NCBI GenBank assembly: GCA_918026815.1
Contig: CAKJVC010000073.1
Span: 124,001 to 188,000, forward strand
From: Chalara sp. BL73
Lineage: Eukaryota > Ascomycota > Leotiomycetes > Helotiales
Direction of reading: 5' to 3'
Length of the DNA stretch: 64,000 bases
Part shown: positions 40,801-53,511 of the stretch, piece by piece
How positions within the stretch are numbered: the first letter of the stretch is position 1
Layout: every line of letters begins with the position of its first letter
Translations under genes and position numbers: made by a program
Notes under the pieces: model-generated
What the model was told of the DNA's origin: nothing
The model's database searches: none
Seen by the model: only the letters and a program-made list of their open reading frames with translations

Positions 40801-43800
40801 CTGAAGGACTTTCACTACTTTTGTTGACTCGGATTCCAAAGTGAATGCAAAGGATCTATGTTCTTATGTCCAAGCTTCGATAGCTCTGCAAAAGAACTTT
40901 GTGGTCGATTTTGCGAAGCTTTTTTCAAACTTGAAAAATATGCTGGTCAGAGATATGAAAATGGCATATCGCATACGACGACTTGTCCAGAATTCTATTG
41001 AGTCCAATCCTGACAGCCTAGGCGCTGCAATCAATAAGACTTGGTCCGATTTTAGCAATTCCACTGGAAGGACTTACTTTTATTGGCAGTTCTTTTTTTT
41101 CTCGAACAAGAGATGGGTTGTTTCGGTTATTACTAGTACAGCTAACAGGTTCATCGTTTCTCAGGTAGTTTACTACAATTTCGTTAAGGGACACTTGCTG
41201 GTGGACGGAAAGCTATTGGGAAGGCTAATTTTGGATATCAGAGATTCAGAGGACGTTAAGGAGCTTTTCGGAAACCAGCACTTTCTGACTTTTTTTTTAT
41301 TACTGAGCGGCATAAGTCACGTTATGGCAACTCGTATACGGAGTAATAAGGTCCATTTTGGACTTCGCGGTAAGAGTGTGGTTATTCGAGCTTTTATCAG
41401 AGACAGTTTTCTGGAGTATGTTTCTTAGCGTGTATTTACAGACAGTGATAACTTTGATTTGCTTTCAGGTCTAATCGAAAATTGCGTGCACTGGCTCAAT
41501 CTCCGTACAAAGCGCTTAGAGATCCGACGGAAACCTGTTATATAGAAGACTAGGCAGAGTGACTGGATTCTAGATGTCTTTAATTGCCGGGCGCAGCGAA
41601 ATCGGGTTGTCTTGGTTGATCCCAATTCAGATCTCTGCAAACGCGTGGCTGAGATTTTCCGCTATTTCGAGGATTCTCAACGGTTGACCGTTTTCCAGCT
41701 CGCAATAGGCAGACTTTCGGTTGAGATGCAGCACTTCGAGCTCTTTTTCTTTGTCAATAAAAGCAACTTTCTTGAGTGTCGAGAGCTGAACGCAGAGATC
41801 GATCCCAACTAAGACGCGAGGACGCTTTACGGATTCCTGAGCAAGATTGTGCTTCGTAACGTAGCCAATCCTGAGCGGCGAAGCATAATTACTTCACTGG
41901 GGCAGCTGACATACAAGCGTCACGGTATGCATATTGCGGTTCGAGCGACTAGCACTACCGAATATAGCAGGTTCGGAATCGACGATGTTCTGGGACGGTT
42001 GTCATGTCCGCCTGAGCCGCGCTTACTCTACTCCAAAGCTCAGTTCCATGCATTTACTTCATTCATTTTGCCCGATTCTCTCACCGGGCGCACTGGCACA
42101 GAGGAGGCTCTGCACACGCTCAGATCAGGCTATTGCCAGTCCTGGACGCCAATGAGCGACGGTCTTGCCTCCATTCTAAGAGTTATCGGCAGACTAAGCC
42201 CTGGTAGAGAGTATTATCCGAAAGACAAGAGACGCCTGCAGACCGTTACCTGGGACCAACACCTAACTATAAGCGTTCAACACGATAGCTATAAGGGTCT
42301 CGCCCAAGAAATACTGGCCAAATCAGATCGGCTCCGAGCCTTTACCGCGGACGAAGACGAAGCGATAGGTTTTAACATCGAGCTCTTTTCCCACCTCCGA
42401 AAGCGCGGTGAAATTCGGCGTCTTCTTTACGAGCGCGGCACTTTTGATCCCGGTGGATTGATAACCGGGAAGGACATGGTGTACAACCCCAGAGATCGAC
42501 ATACCAGTTTGCCCCAAGCCACCTATGTTTACCAAATCGTGGGACTTGTTCACAAGCAACCGTTTCGTGCCTATATGACAAGAAAGCTGGCAGCCATTCT
42601 TCAAGACTGGAAATTAATCGGTGGATTTCACCACACCAGCTCGGGTTCAGAAAGTATTTCAACTTGCTTTAGCGATCTGATGGACAACAATATCGGCGAA
42701 CAATGGGGCAGTCTCGTGGATCTTTGCCGATATACTGATCCTCAGGATCCGTATAGGTTGATATTTCGACTAGGTCTCTTGTCATTTGGTACAAAGCCTG
42801 ATATGGACGCGATCCGGTCGCTGGCCGCATTCGGGTGCTTAGATGAATTGAAGGTCTTACAGCCGCCAACCAGTCCTTGCTTTGCTGAGTTCAAGCTCTA
42901 CGCATCTCCGACGCTTGAATCGCTTCTAAACTTCATCGCAGCCGACTATCCTCTGATTGAACCGGATACCAGAAAGAGTAAAAAAGAGCAAGATCGATTT
43001 CAAGAGAAGCATCGGATCCTGTGCGAGGCTGAAGGGAGACGCCTAGCCTCCTTTCTTTTAGAGCAGTGGCCCAGCTCGGAACTATCAGCAGAGGAATTCG
43101 AATCAACGGTGCTTAATGGCGAGCTAGCCATGGAAAGAATTCTCCCTGAGTGGCAACGCTTGCATCGGAATACGCGTCTTTCGGAGTATGTTATTCAAGC
43201 TCAGGAGATCCTGGATCGCTACAAAGGCACGAACGACATGTCGGTACCACAGGCTTGGAATAAAGAACCTGCAGCCTTCTGCACGCCTAACCGTAGCCCT
43301 AGTATTCCATCACTATCAAATCTTCTAATGAAATGCATGCCCACTACTATAGGCCAGTTGTCTAATGTACCCGGAAGTGTATATTCGCCCAGCGAGCGGA
43401 ACAAGATTTCTCGAGAGACTACTTTACCTAAGGAAATTGTTGAGTTAGGTAAAATATTAGATTTATTTGCCGAATCCCCGGAAGTTCTGCGGCAGCAATA
43501 TGGTAATGACTTGAAGAAAAGCCTTTTTGCTCTAGAGAACGTCAGCAACCAGCCGCAGCCCCAAGAGACGCCGCCAGCTGTGGGTGTTGTTAAAGAGGAC
43601 ATCGAAAACGCTCGGGTGGCTCTGAATCATGAGTTTGAACGCGTTCAGAATGCCTTCTCCGCCGACGACGATCGCTTCCAATGGCTTCAACTGGGTAGCT
43701 TGTGGCCATGCACCACGCCGATAACAATTCTTGAACAGCTTCGTTCAAGCTCTGATCACCACTTCGGACGCTATATAAAAAAAAAGCTGGTTTCGTATGG

Positions 43801-46800
43801 CGTTCTAGCTACAACTTTGCAAAGGCTTCTCCGTATCAGACATGCCCAATTAAAAGGAGATCACCATAAGCTGCTTCAGGAATGGCGAAATACTGGGCAT
43901 GAAAACTGGAGCCCTTTGGAGTACCCTGACTGGTTACTTCTTGAGATTGAAAGCGATCTTCTCATTCGCAGTGAGCAGATAGATGTTGCCCATGCTATTA
44001 TATCGCCGGCATCTGGATCAAACTCTGTATTACAAATGAACATGGGCAAGGGTAAGCAAATCAACTTTTAGACTTGGGGCATTATATCTTTCTATGCCGA
44101 CGTACTCTGCCTTGAAATAGATTTGAAAGTTGGCATACTGACAGATTTTCAAGAAAAACCTCTTGTATTTTGCCTATGACTGTGGCGATTCTGGCAGACA
44201 AGAAGCAGCTCTCGCGCATTGTCGTGCCAAAAGCGCTGCTCCTGCAAACTGCTCAAACAGTTCAGTCTAGACTAGAAAGGTTAGTTGGTCGAGAGATCAG
44301 GCATATTCCATTCTTTCGCCGGACCTCAACCACGTCGAACATGCTCCAACTATACTCCGCACACCATCGCGAAATTCTTCAATATTGCGGTGTTATACTT
44401 ACTACTCCCGAGCATATCTTGTCGTATAAGCTCAGTAGGCTCCAACGCTTTGCGGACTCCCGGCTTAAAAAAGCGCAGGAAATGGTCACATTTCAGTTAT
44501 AGCTAACTAGCACTTGTCGCGATGTTCTTAATGAATCAGATTTCACCTTAGCGGTCAAAACGCAATTAATCTACCCAAGTGGCCCACAGATATCCGTCGA
44601 TGGACACTTACACCGCTGGGAGGTTGCACAGATCCTGTTGTTTCTGGTTGAGGATCATCTCCCGGATCTTCAGCGCGATTTCCTACAAAGCATTGAGATC
44701 GTCAAACGACCGGGTGGATTTCCCATGATACACCTCCTCCGAACAGACGTGGAAAACGCCCTGCACCAACGAATTATAGATGACATCTGCGACGGACGGA
44801 TTTCCTTCTTTCGTTTAACCGACTCAACCGTACCTGTTAGTAAGGGTAAGATCAAGCGCGTGTTATCGGATGACGATCTCGATCACAAGCTCATCGAGCA
44901 AGTATCGACTCTTTTTGCAGATAGATCTTCGGCTCGCAAGAACATTCTCCTTGTCCGTGGCTTGCTTTTAAACAGGATTCTTTTACTCTGCCTGAAGAAA
45001 AAATGGAATGTGCAGTATGGGCTGCACCCAAACAGGCATCCTATTGCAGTCCCTTTCGACGCGAAAAGGGTTTCATCTGAGCAGGCAGAGTTCGGTTATC
45101 CTGACGTCTCTATTCTGTTTACTTGCTTGGCTTTTTATTACTCGGGCCACAACCTATCTCAGTTCCGCGAAAGTTTACAGTATGTTTTGAAGTCTGATGA
45201 TCCAGCAGCGAAGTATAATAGGTAGACTTACGGTTCTGATACCCTGCCAGACGCCTTGCATTACTGGAATATTATTAACGGAAATGACCAAGGACAAGTC
45301 GAAGAACTCTGGCGTTACCTTCGACTTAATAGAAGCGTCTTTGATCATTACATGAACAACTTTGTCTTCTCTGCTTACGCTAAGCAGTTTGGCGTCAAGC
45401 TGCAGGCTTCTGGGTGGGACCTCCCTTTGTTCTCGAAATCTCGACCGGGAGAGGATACCTCGTGCGCGAAAACAACTGGTTTCAGCGGCACAAATGATAA
45501 CAAGATGATGTTCCCACTGAACATCAGGCAAGATGACTTACCCAGCTTATGCCAAACCAATGCAGAAGTGCTCACGTACGTTCTGCAGGGCCGGAACCGG
45601 CAGTATAACCTTGCAGCTTGGCAGGGAAAGCCCCTGACCAGTGTTGATATTGATTAAATTAAATTAAATTTTTACTAGTTAATCTAAATCTAAATCTAAT
45701 TTAATAAGCTAAATCTAAATCTAATTTAATTTAATCTAATCTAATTTAACTATAATTGATTTTTTCACGTGATTAAAGTTAAGCTTAGATAACCTCTTTA
45801 AGCGAAAGCTGTGCACTTTCGCAGTTATCACGTGATAAAAATCATATCACTATTCCTATTCGGGATTATATAACACGTGATTTTTGCTTTTACCTAGTCG
45901 CTAGGTCTTTCGAGCTTTACTTTTTTTTCTTTAGCTTAAAATCTAATCAAAATCAAAATATAATTAAATTAAAAATCAGCTAAATCTAAATCTAATTGAA
46001 GTTTACCTAAATCTAAATTTAATCTAATCCAATCTAATTAAATTAAATTAAGTTAGATTGATTAGATTTTTTTTGACAACACTGCGCCTGACAGAGGAAG
46101 AGCTACTGCGAAGGATCGCGGGAATGGAGATTAGAATTCTGATCGACGCCGGTGCCTACATCCTCGAGATGGACAATCGGACCCTCGTTCGAGCATGGCT
46201 AGATATAGACACACAAGCCAAAGGGGCTGTCTATTTTGGTGCTGACAACAGAGCCTGGGTCCAGTATCGAGGAGGGAAGGAGGTGGTCCTACTGCTCGCC
46301 ACCCCTTTTGCCGAGAAACTTGACGAATGCCTCGTGTATATTGATGAAGCACACACACGTGGAATAGACTTGAAGCTGCCCCAGAAAGCTCGCGGAGCAT
46401 TAACACTAGCTTTCGGCCAAACGAAAGATCACACGATGCAAAGTAAGCTGACTGCCGACCATCGCCCTGATTGACAGGCGTACTAACAAACCCAGCTGCG
46501 ATGAGGCTACGACAACTGGGAACCACTCAGTCTATCGTTTTCTTTGCCCCCCCCCCCGAGGTCCACCAGAGCATCCTCGACGTGTGTAGGAAAAGACGTG
46601 GAGAGGTACTTGAATCTTCCCGTATTAATTCCTCTCTCGTCGGTGCTGGCTTCTGGAACAGACCTGCCGCGCGAATAAGCACTTGCAGAATCTGTATCTT
46701 GCACAAAGAACGGATTTCTGCCGCCGGACGGGTGCGCAATGGAAATACGTGAAGTTCCTCACAGCAAATCGCCACCGGGAAGCCTATCTCAGGGTTATTC

Positions 46801-47420
46801 AACATCCAGAGCGCCAAACTCTTGAGCAGCTGTACGGGGTAGTGACAGACCCCCAGACGAGTTCCGTCGCTAATATGCCGTCCGCGGAACTGAAAAGTTT
46901 TATGGAGGAGCTCGGTGAGCAAAGACGAGCAGCAAACAGCAAAGGAGATCGTATTCATAGCTCTGTGTTAAAAAAAGTAGAGCAGGAGCGAGAAGTCGAG
47001 TTCCATGTCGAACAGGTACGCCAAGTGCAAAAGCCGAAGCACTACAAGGCTCTCACATTCCCGGGTCTGCATCCAGCTCTCGTTCTTTTTGCCAAAACTG
47101 GTGGCCTCGCTGGTGGGCATAAGTACGAACACGTCTTTGATGCTCTGGCGCGGACGAGCATCGGTCAAAAATATAATGTTCGTCGCACGACGTCGCAGCT
47201 GTACGTCTCGGCTGAGTTCATGCGCACTATTGACCTAGGAAAGAGTATCCAGAATAACAACTTCCTCGTAAGTCTATAGCCCATCAGCATTCTTTGTCAC
47301 TGGTTGTGCTATACAATGTCTTCTACAGCGCCCTATTGAATGGATCCTGTGGAGCCCTTCAAACCAAGGCGGAATCAATTAGACACCAGAATACTCTCTC
47401 ATTCTTCCAAGTGCAAAAAA
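37843..47420 (+). pseudogene. Ghost of a giant DUF3638/DUF3645-type gene
   Basis: About 9.6 kb that reads as one protein of roughly 3000 residues, of the large fungal family annotated with DUF6606/DUF3638/DUF3645 (function unclear; helicase-like P-loop region). Landmarks in order: ALITQMLMLLLEAVGS (38490s), GTEEALHTLRSGYC (42098-42139), NSVLQMNMGKGK where the family has a P-loop (44026-44061), ESDFTLAVKTQLIYPSGPQ (44536), YGLHPNRHPIAVPF, TTGFSGTNDNKMMFPL (45475), ECLVYIDEAHTRGIDLKLP (46327-46383), and TTQSIVFFAPPPEVHQS. Introns remain visible at about 38171-38228 and 47268-47328 (GTAAGT...CAG). Lesions are many single stops, often TAA/TAG at Gln/Trp sites (for example near 41543 and 41810), small frameshifts (for example near 46440, 46550 and 46690), and an AT-rich insertion at about 45656-46075. 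Non-functional. Confidence 0.88.
45656..46075. repeat. AT-rich insertion with CACGTG palindromes
   Basis: About 420 bp of TTAAAT/CTAAAT low-complexity sequence interrupts the ghost gene between LTSVDID and LRLTEEEL. It carries three CACGTG-centred palindromes near 45767, 45829 and 45872. TTGATTA occurs at both edges. No TIR or TSD can be defined with certainty, so it may be an AT-rich MITE or a low-complexity expansion. Confidence 0.6.
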
Positions 47421-49285
47421 AATCAAAAAAATCCACAAGTGTCATCACGTCCTTTGACAACCCGACAAGGGTGACTGAATACTAACTAAGTGCTTCGAGT
47501 TTAGTATGTAATATGGGGTTATCCCCGTTGCATTTGGGCAGGCTATTTAAAGGCATTATACCTTATTCCAAATTCTTTCAAGACACCCACCTCTTGCAAG
47601 CCTGCGTTAATGGCATTCGGTGGCTAGTTACTATGCCGACTGGTAAGTCAAATTTGGGGGCCGTACTCCTCAGTTAGCAGTTATGTGGCTTCATCATTCT
47701 TTTTAAAAACTCTAGACGCCGTTAGTTGATTGATCCGTGGCTGGAATGGTGCGAGACCAACAGATGACTCTCATAAAACTTTAGCATCTAATTTAGTTAG
47801 CATAATAGTTCTACATGGAGTCATGTTCTTTTACCTTTTGGGGGCAACGTTTATATACCTGAGCAAGCGGGTGCTGTGACCTTTGTCCACTTTTCCAGAT
47901 CAAGTAAACAACTACGGCTTCGGCGCTTTCTTTACATGCATCAATGCCCACTACTTCACTTTCTTAGCTACTAGTTGGTGGTTTGAACTTGGTGTCTTTG
48001 ATTCTTGGTGGAGGTGTAGATGGGGTTGGGTTGCTGCCGTTCCTTCTACTTCTCTTCGCTGGGGTTCTAACGGCGACTGATATGGTACTAGCACGACCTC
48101 GCTTCTTGCCCTTTCCTTTAGCGGCTTTCTTTTGGATCTACTGCTTAAGTATTTTGTGCTTTCTTCCGACTTTTGTAAGGTATTCTTTAAGGATCTCAGG
48201 AACGGTCTCTTTGCAGATATAATTAGGCAAATCAAATGCAAAATAATTGATCACTACTTACAAGTTCACTTTTGGCTTCCAAGTCTTATTCGATTCCTTT
48301 TCGTACCTTTCTTATTTGACTTTATATTCAATTTTGCCAGTTTAAGTAAACTGTTAGTCGGCTGTTGGCGATCGAATATGAGCGCATAATGGTCAATACA
48401 GTATCGACACGATGGCTGGTAATTGCTTTTACCAGGTATCTGCAGATTGATTTATTAACTGCGATCTCAAATGGAGCCAGCGGACCGTACTCGTTTTCGT
48501 CTTTATTTCCTTCGGCTTTATCAGACTCAACTATCAACGATTCTTGTGTCTTCTCGACGACAGCCGTTGGCCGTCTCTTCTTCGAAATAACAGTGCCTTG
48601 CGCTTGCTTAACCAGAACTTGCTCTTTCGCGCTGGCAACGGAAACCTTGTCGTCGGAAATCTTTGTGCGATGTGAGTGCATGCTAAACAATAAAGCTGCG
48701 TTCGGGACCACAATGACTTGGGAACGCTATATGTAGCGATATTGAACTTTAGGGGTTGTGCAAAAGTGTTACTTACGGAGAGGCATCTGGACTCTAGATA
48801 GACTATATTTTGCGCGAATTGTGTGTTTGCAAACAATGACGTAGGGAACGCGAATCCTCAAGTCAGTTTTGTACGCTGCGCACGACATCTCCAGGTCGGG
48901 AGGGTTGAACGCGACAAATCGCGTAAATGGTTAAACGGCTGAAAGAGGTTAGAAGGGAAACCTTATCTACCGCCCACCTTCTTCAAGGCCGAAAATAAGG
49001 TGAACACCCCCAAAAAATTTTAAAAATTTAAATGCTCAGATTAATATCAAAATCAAGATTCTAATACAATTGACCTGAAAATGACCGTGGAAGACTTCAA
49101 ATGCAGATTAAATGAGGTTATGGTAGTAAAAAGCTAATAAAATGGCACATCTAAATCACACTTTGAACATCTGATATTCCGTTGTCAATGACCGGACTAC
49201 CGTGACACCCAGCTACTCTTATAATCGCCCGCGGTTGTTGGACTTTGATTAATAAATCCACTTGGTTCTTTGCTCGGCCTTTACG
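47421..49285. other. Non-coding stretch with uncertain relics
   Basis: Short Lys/Arg-rich minus-strand frames at 47951-48241 and 48328-48711 may be remnants of one gene but match nothing I know. A patch at about 49015-49035 is AT-rich. No feature is firmly supported. Confidence 0.35.
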
Positions 49286-49393
49286 ATTTCAATAGTGGCA
49301 TCCTCCACGAATGGCTGCGCCAGCCACAATTGACATTACAGGTTTAAACCATTGATGGAGGCATCCATTTCTGGAGGATGCCACTATTGAAAT
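49286..49393. repeat. Inverted repeat, about 22-bp arms
   Basis: ATTTCAATAGTGGCATCCTC on the left (49286-) is inverted at 49372-49393 with a spacer of about 64 bp. It could be a very short MITE or a hairpin remnant. No clear TA duplication. Confidence 0.6.
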
Positions 49394-50299
49394 TATAAGG
49401 CAAGCGACTCAACACTAGTGAGAAACGGCTCATGCTTAAGTAATGGGTGTAAAACAGAAATTCAGAATTGGCTTATGGTAAAGGACTGGGCCAAAAATAG
49501 CTATCCCGGCTTTAAACCTACAAAAGAGTCAGAAAGCGCTCGAATACCTATCTGTCTTCCACAGCAAGGTGTAGGAGCAGGTTTTTGGCACTGGCGCTAA
49601 GAATAGGCTAAATGAACTGCGGTGAGGATGACTTCATCCACAATAGATAATATCACATTTTTAAGGCGATTGATGGAGCTAGAAATGGCTGCTAGCACAA
49701 CGGGCCACTTTGCCCACTGTGCTGGCGTCCCGTAACTCGACCCCTACTCCGCCACCTGTTATTTCTGTTTGGCCATTAATCTCACTCTCAGTGCCAATTA
49801 ACGTCACCAAGGAAGTCTGGCTTATCAATATGATTGACTCCATCCCGCATAGGTTGCTCAATCTGCCGCCCGTAACTACGTACGTTTCAAAGTAGCAAAA
49901 CAGCTTACATCTAGTCCAAGGATCCAACAAAAGGACTTTCGTTGGGCGCCTGCATCTTTTCTGGGACAGGGCCCGATATTTACGAGAGACAATTTGAAGC
50001 ATGGCGAGTTGTCTGCAATGGGCATAAACGTGCAAAAAGATGCTATTTTCTTTGACACGGCATTGAATTTCAGGGAAGATCTTGCGCGGAACTCGATTGG
50101 AGCTATAGGCATCCTTATCTTGACGTCGCGAGAACACACATCGTAAGAGTTAATGGAGAAATGACCTTTGGCTTTAAAATGCAAGGTTCGTCCAGTTACC
50201 CTATAATTCTCCATTTTAATTAAGAGCCCTCAGTAAAATCATATGCTGAACCGTGGAATTTAGGTTTTCAGAAATCCTCAAAAACGTATAAAGTGGTAA
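49394..50299. other. Intergenic
   Basis: Minus-strand frames at 49679-50137 and 49876-50214 are not convincing. Nothing is supported. Confidence 0.35.
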
Positions 50300-50372
50300 T
50301 GTCGCGGCCCTGGACCTATCTCGCTTAGAGCCCCTTAAGGCTCGGCCCCTGACACCACAAGGCTTCGCTTAC

Positions 50373-50554
50373 TGTCGGAATACCTACCACGTAGCAAAAG
50401 GCGTAGTAGCTGTGACTCCGCTCTTGCTGGTGTGGTTATGATACTCGTTGATTCTCTTAAGCTACGGCCTATTGCCAGGTAGTTATATAGATAGTAGGAG
50501 ACTTACAATCCTTGCGATATGGAACGCGTGAAGCTATGTACATGCATTCCAACA
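50373..50554. repeat. Solo LTR nested in 50300-51011 (first)
   Basis: 182 bp, TGTCGGAAT...ATTCCAACA. Flanks are CTTAC (50368-50372) and CTGAC (50555-50559), a 5-bp duplication with one change. Removing it rejoins sequence that matches the sister LTR. Confidence 0.75.
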
Positions 50555-50713
50555 CTGACACTAGCCCTCGGCCAGTCTCCTGTGTATAAAGCACTGCTTT
50601 CCTTCCCTTCTTCCATCTGTAGCCTTTTCGCTTCGTTATAACAATCGATAGTCGTTCATACCTTTGAGTCCTTCTCCCTGAGATCCACGGGTCAAGATCC
50701 CTGTTCGCCTTAA

Positions 50714-50997
50714 TGTAACAATCGGTATGCCCAAGTTGCAACACGGCAAGCAAAGGTGCGACACGGAAGCCAGGGTGTAGGTGCAAAGGGTGCGATTCAG
50801 GGTATGAGGGGTTTCAGACTAGATACGGGGTAGAATCGGAGTCGCCTATATAAAGGCCTGTTTTTACCCTCTACTGTACAATTGCTCCTTATGTTTTTGT
50901 ATCCTTAGTACTTTAGACCTATAAGGCAATCACTATCAGCCTATTGTACGCACTCCCATATGCCTCTATTCTAGCCCGTGATTCTTGCGTCGTTACA
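50714..50997. repeat. Solo LTR (TGTAACAATCGG family) nested in 50300-51011 (second)
   Basis: 284 bp with TGTAACAATCGG and CGTCGTTACA ends; perfect duplication CTTAA (50709-50713 and 50998-51002). Same family as 4057-4315. Confidence 0.92.
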
Positions 50998-51011
50998 CTT
51001 AAGTTGTTACA

Positions 51012-51889
51012 TATACAGTACTAGTTCACAACTCGCCCTTTTTGCAGCCAATGTAAAATCACAAAACCGCGAAGACTTCTGGTGGGTGACTGTACTTCCT
51101 ACCGCCAACAACTCGCTAGTATTATCAGCGTCTAGCTTCAAAACCACAACTCCAAAGAACACAGTTCACAATCTTCTCCTCTTTCTTCGCTAACTTCTCT
51201 GGCTTTTTATCGCAAGCGAAAGGTGTCGTAATGGATGCCTGCAAGACGAGCCAGATTGCTTAGCTTGAGGTTGTACAGAAGTTGTCATAGATTATGGATA
51301 TAACTGCGAATCACAGATTTTGAAGACGAAAATTGAGCTGCAGAGACCGTAACTCCATCAATAGTATCGTTCACTGTCGCTCTTTAGGAATTCCGAAGCC
51401 AGTGGGCAATCCTGGCGACATTTTGAGTCTGCTGCTATTGATTGGTGGCGACACCGTTCAAAAGGGCCATCGCTCAGCTTTGGTTTTCGTGGGAGAACAA
51501 TGAAAAAGAGAGGCAATGTATAGATAAAAAGAAATGCTCGATTCGACCCCGCTTTTAAATTTTTGACGTTTGTAACAAGAAATATCTAATACCGTCTTCC
51601 ACTTGAATGACATCGGAGAGTCAATTGAAAATATTAGGAGTTAACCATACGTTTCGCAATGGTCAGTCTCCAATCAATCGTAAAACGAGAACTCAGAAAT
51701 GGACTGGGCCAAAAATTGCTTCTATCTAGCCGACGCCGCACCATCTGCTTAACAATGGATTTGCAAGTAAAACAAACAATACTGGCAACCATCCAGAAAC
51801 GGACGCCTCCAAAAGTGGATGCCTGAAGATATTCTATCAAGGTAAGGTAAAACCAAAAGTGGCTTACTGATCAATTTTTTGGATGCTTA
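51012..51889. other. Intergenic
   Basis: No gene or repeat recognised apart from short sequence echoes (GGACTGGGCCAAAAAT also near 49484). Confidence 0.35.
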
Positions 51890-52243
51890 CGAAGTACAGC
51901 GGTTAATAGTGGTCACTCGACTAGCAAAGGTTTTCCCTTGGAGTAGCCCCACCAGACTTGTTTAGGCTCTTCAGTAAGAAGCTTTGTCTTAATAGGTATG
52001 TACGCTTGGCCCAAGATCTATTACTTTTTAAGGATAGGTCGTTTACAAAGGTACAGCGGTCAATAGTTGTCACAGCGCTAGTAAGGCTGTCTTTTCAGTT
52101 AAAACTGCCTACCCTAAAGTAGTGATAGATCTTTAGCCAAGCGTACCCATTAAGACAAAGCAGAGCCTAAACAAGTCTAGCGGGACTGTCGTAAGGAAAA
52201 AATATTGCTAGTCGAGTGACAACTCTTAACCGCTGTACCTTCG
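51890..52243. mobile_element. MITE, CGAAGGTACAGCGG ends
   Basis: 354 bp, TA on both sides (51888-51889 and 52244-52245). Long imperfect TIRs beginning CGAAG(G)TACAGCGGTTAA and continuing through GTCACTCGACTAGCAA; a further inverted copy of the terminal motif occurs internally near 52050, so the structure is nested or rearranged. No ORF. Confidence 0.8.
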
Positions 52244-52733
52244 TAAAGTGAAAAGGCAACCTTACCGGCGTTGCGATAATTATTGACCTGTACCTCCATA
52301 CGTCAGATTACGATCCCACACACGCAGATTGATGCTATATATCGTCGTTGCAGATTGTCAAGATGCAGTAGCTAATAATGCAGATATGTTACTTTGAAAC
52401 CGCTTACCTGGTGTGCGTCGATGAATGCGATGAGAAAATTAAACGTATTGGCCACACTGGCTAGAAGATGTTGGACAGCAGAACTGACTGCTTGTTGGAA
52501 GGGTGAACCGGGCGATCAGAGGTCTGTGAGTCTTTCTCCATATGCGCCGCCCAATTCTAGAAGTTCGATATCCATTATTTGATCCAACCATAGACGTCGA
52601 CTATGAGTCATTTCTCAACTTTCCTCCGCTTTGCCCGGATAGAAGCTAGTTCTGGCCTAGCCTACAAGACCTTATGTTCTACCATCACCGAAGCATGAGT
52701 CATTTTTGTATCCCTGCCATTAACGAAACTCTA
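52244..52733. other. Intergenic
   Basis: Nothing is supported. Confidence 0.35.
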
Positions 52734-52812
52734 CGAAGGTACAGCGGTCAAGTGCCGATTGCCAGAACTTCCCCCTACTCGTAATATTACAAAATTAACC
52801 CCTGTACCTTCG
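52734..52812. mobile_element. Minimal 79-bp MITE of the same family
   Basis: TA flanks (52732-52733 and 52813-52814). Left end CGAAGGTACAGCGGTCAA; right end inverted CGAAGGTACAGGGGTTAA. The core is only about 40 bp. Same terminal motif as 51890-52243. Confidence 0.82.
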
Positions 52813-53511
52813 TAAAAGAGTCTCCCGGACTGCTGTAGAGAGAAACCCAGTCTTCGTACTGCAAACGTTGGTCGAGGCAAGGCGGTGCTTGGGTAGAAGC
52901 CCTACAAAGCGAAGCCGTTTATGGATGATGTGTCTTGAATTGCTTCAGTGATTCAATTCGAAGGCGAAGAGATCTCTATGCTTAGATTGAATCAGCACCA
53001 CCTCGATGCTCGAAGGCCAAGCTTTGCACAACCATACGTTCGACCCCAGCCACGAGTAAAAACTGAACTCAAATTAGGTATGATTTCTCCCTATGAGTCA
53101 CAGCTGCAAAAGGAGGCTGGCTCCGGGGAATGTGAAAAATTGTGTAAGTATCAAGCACCATCCCGAGAAGTTTCACGTATGCACCTTCTCGTCGCCTCGA
53201 AAGAGCGGAACGATATGCTGCCTAGCAAGACTAGTTGTAAAAAGTTAAATATACTCTAGAAATTGAGATTATTTCGACTCTTATCGGCTGCTGTAAGCAT
53301 TTATCGCTGCAACAAAGTGCTAGAGTTTGGCAAGTCGGGAAGAAGAATAAGGAGGGGATAAGTGTGTCAGAAATAGGGTCTATTGCACAGGGAATCAATT
53401 AGAGGATCTGCGAAGGTATCACGGTGATGGAATTACAGGCTTGTTGGAGCGTTCAGTGGTGATGATATTCTCTACAAAGCTGAGCAGTAAATGAGGGGAA
53501 GACATGCTCTA
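52813..53511. other. Intergenic
   Basis: A 103-codon frame at 52948-53259 has no recognisable similarity. Nothing is supported. Confidence 0.35.

Larger units (their letters stand above)
50300..51011. repeat. LTR (TGTCGCGGCCC family) hosting two other LTRs
   Basis: Second copy of the 22072-22558 family: starts TGTCGCGGCCCTGG, ends AAGTTGTTACA. It contains two independent LTR insertions and has a probable internal deletion. No matching target duplication remains around it, so it is old or its edges have mutated. Confidence 0.82.

Noticed and set aside
47951..48711. Lys/Arg-rich minus-strand ORFs
   Set aside because: Could be relics, but no motif supports a call.
50978..51193. 71-codon ORF crossing the LTR edge
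   Set aside because: Starts inside an LTR and has no similarity.
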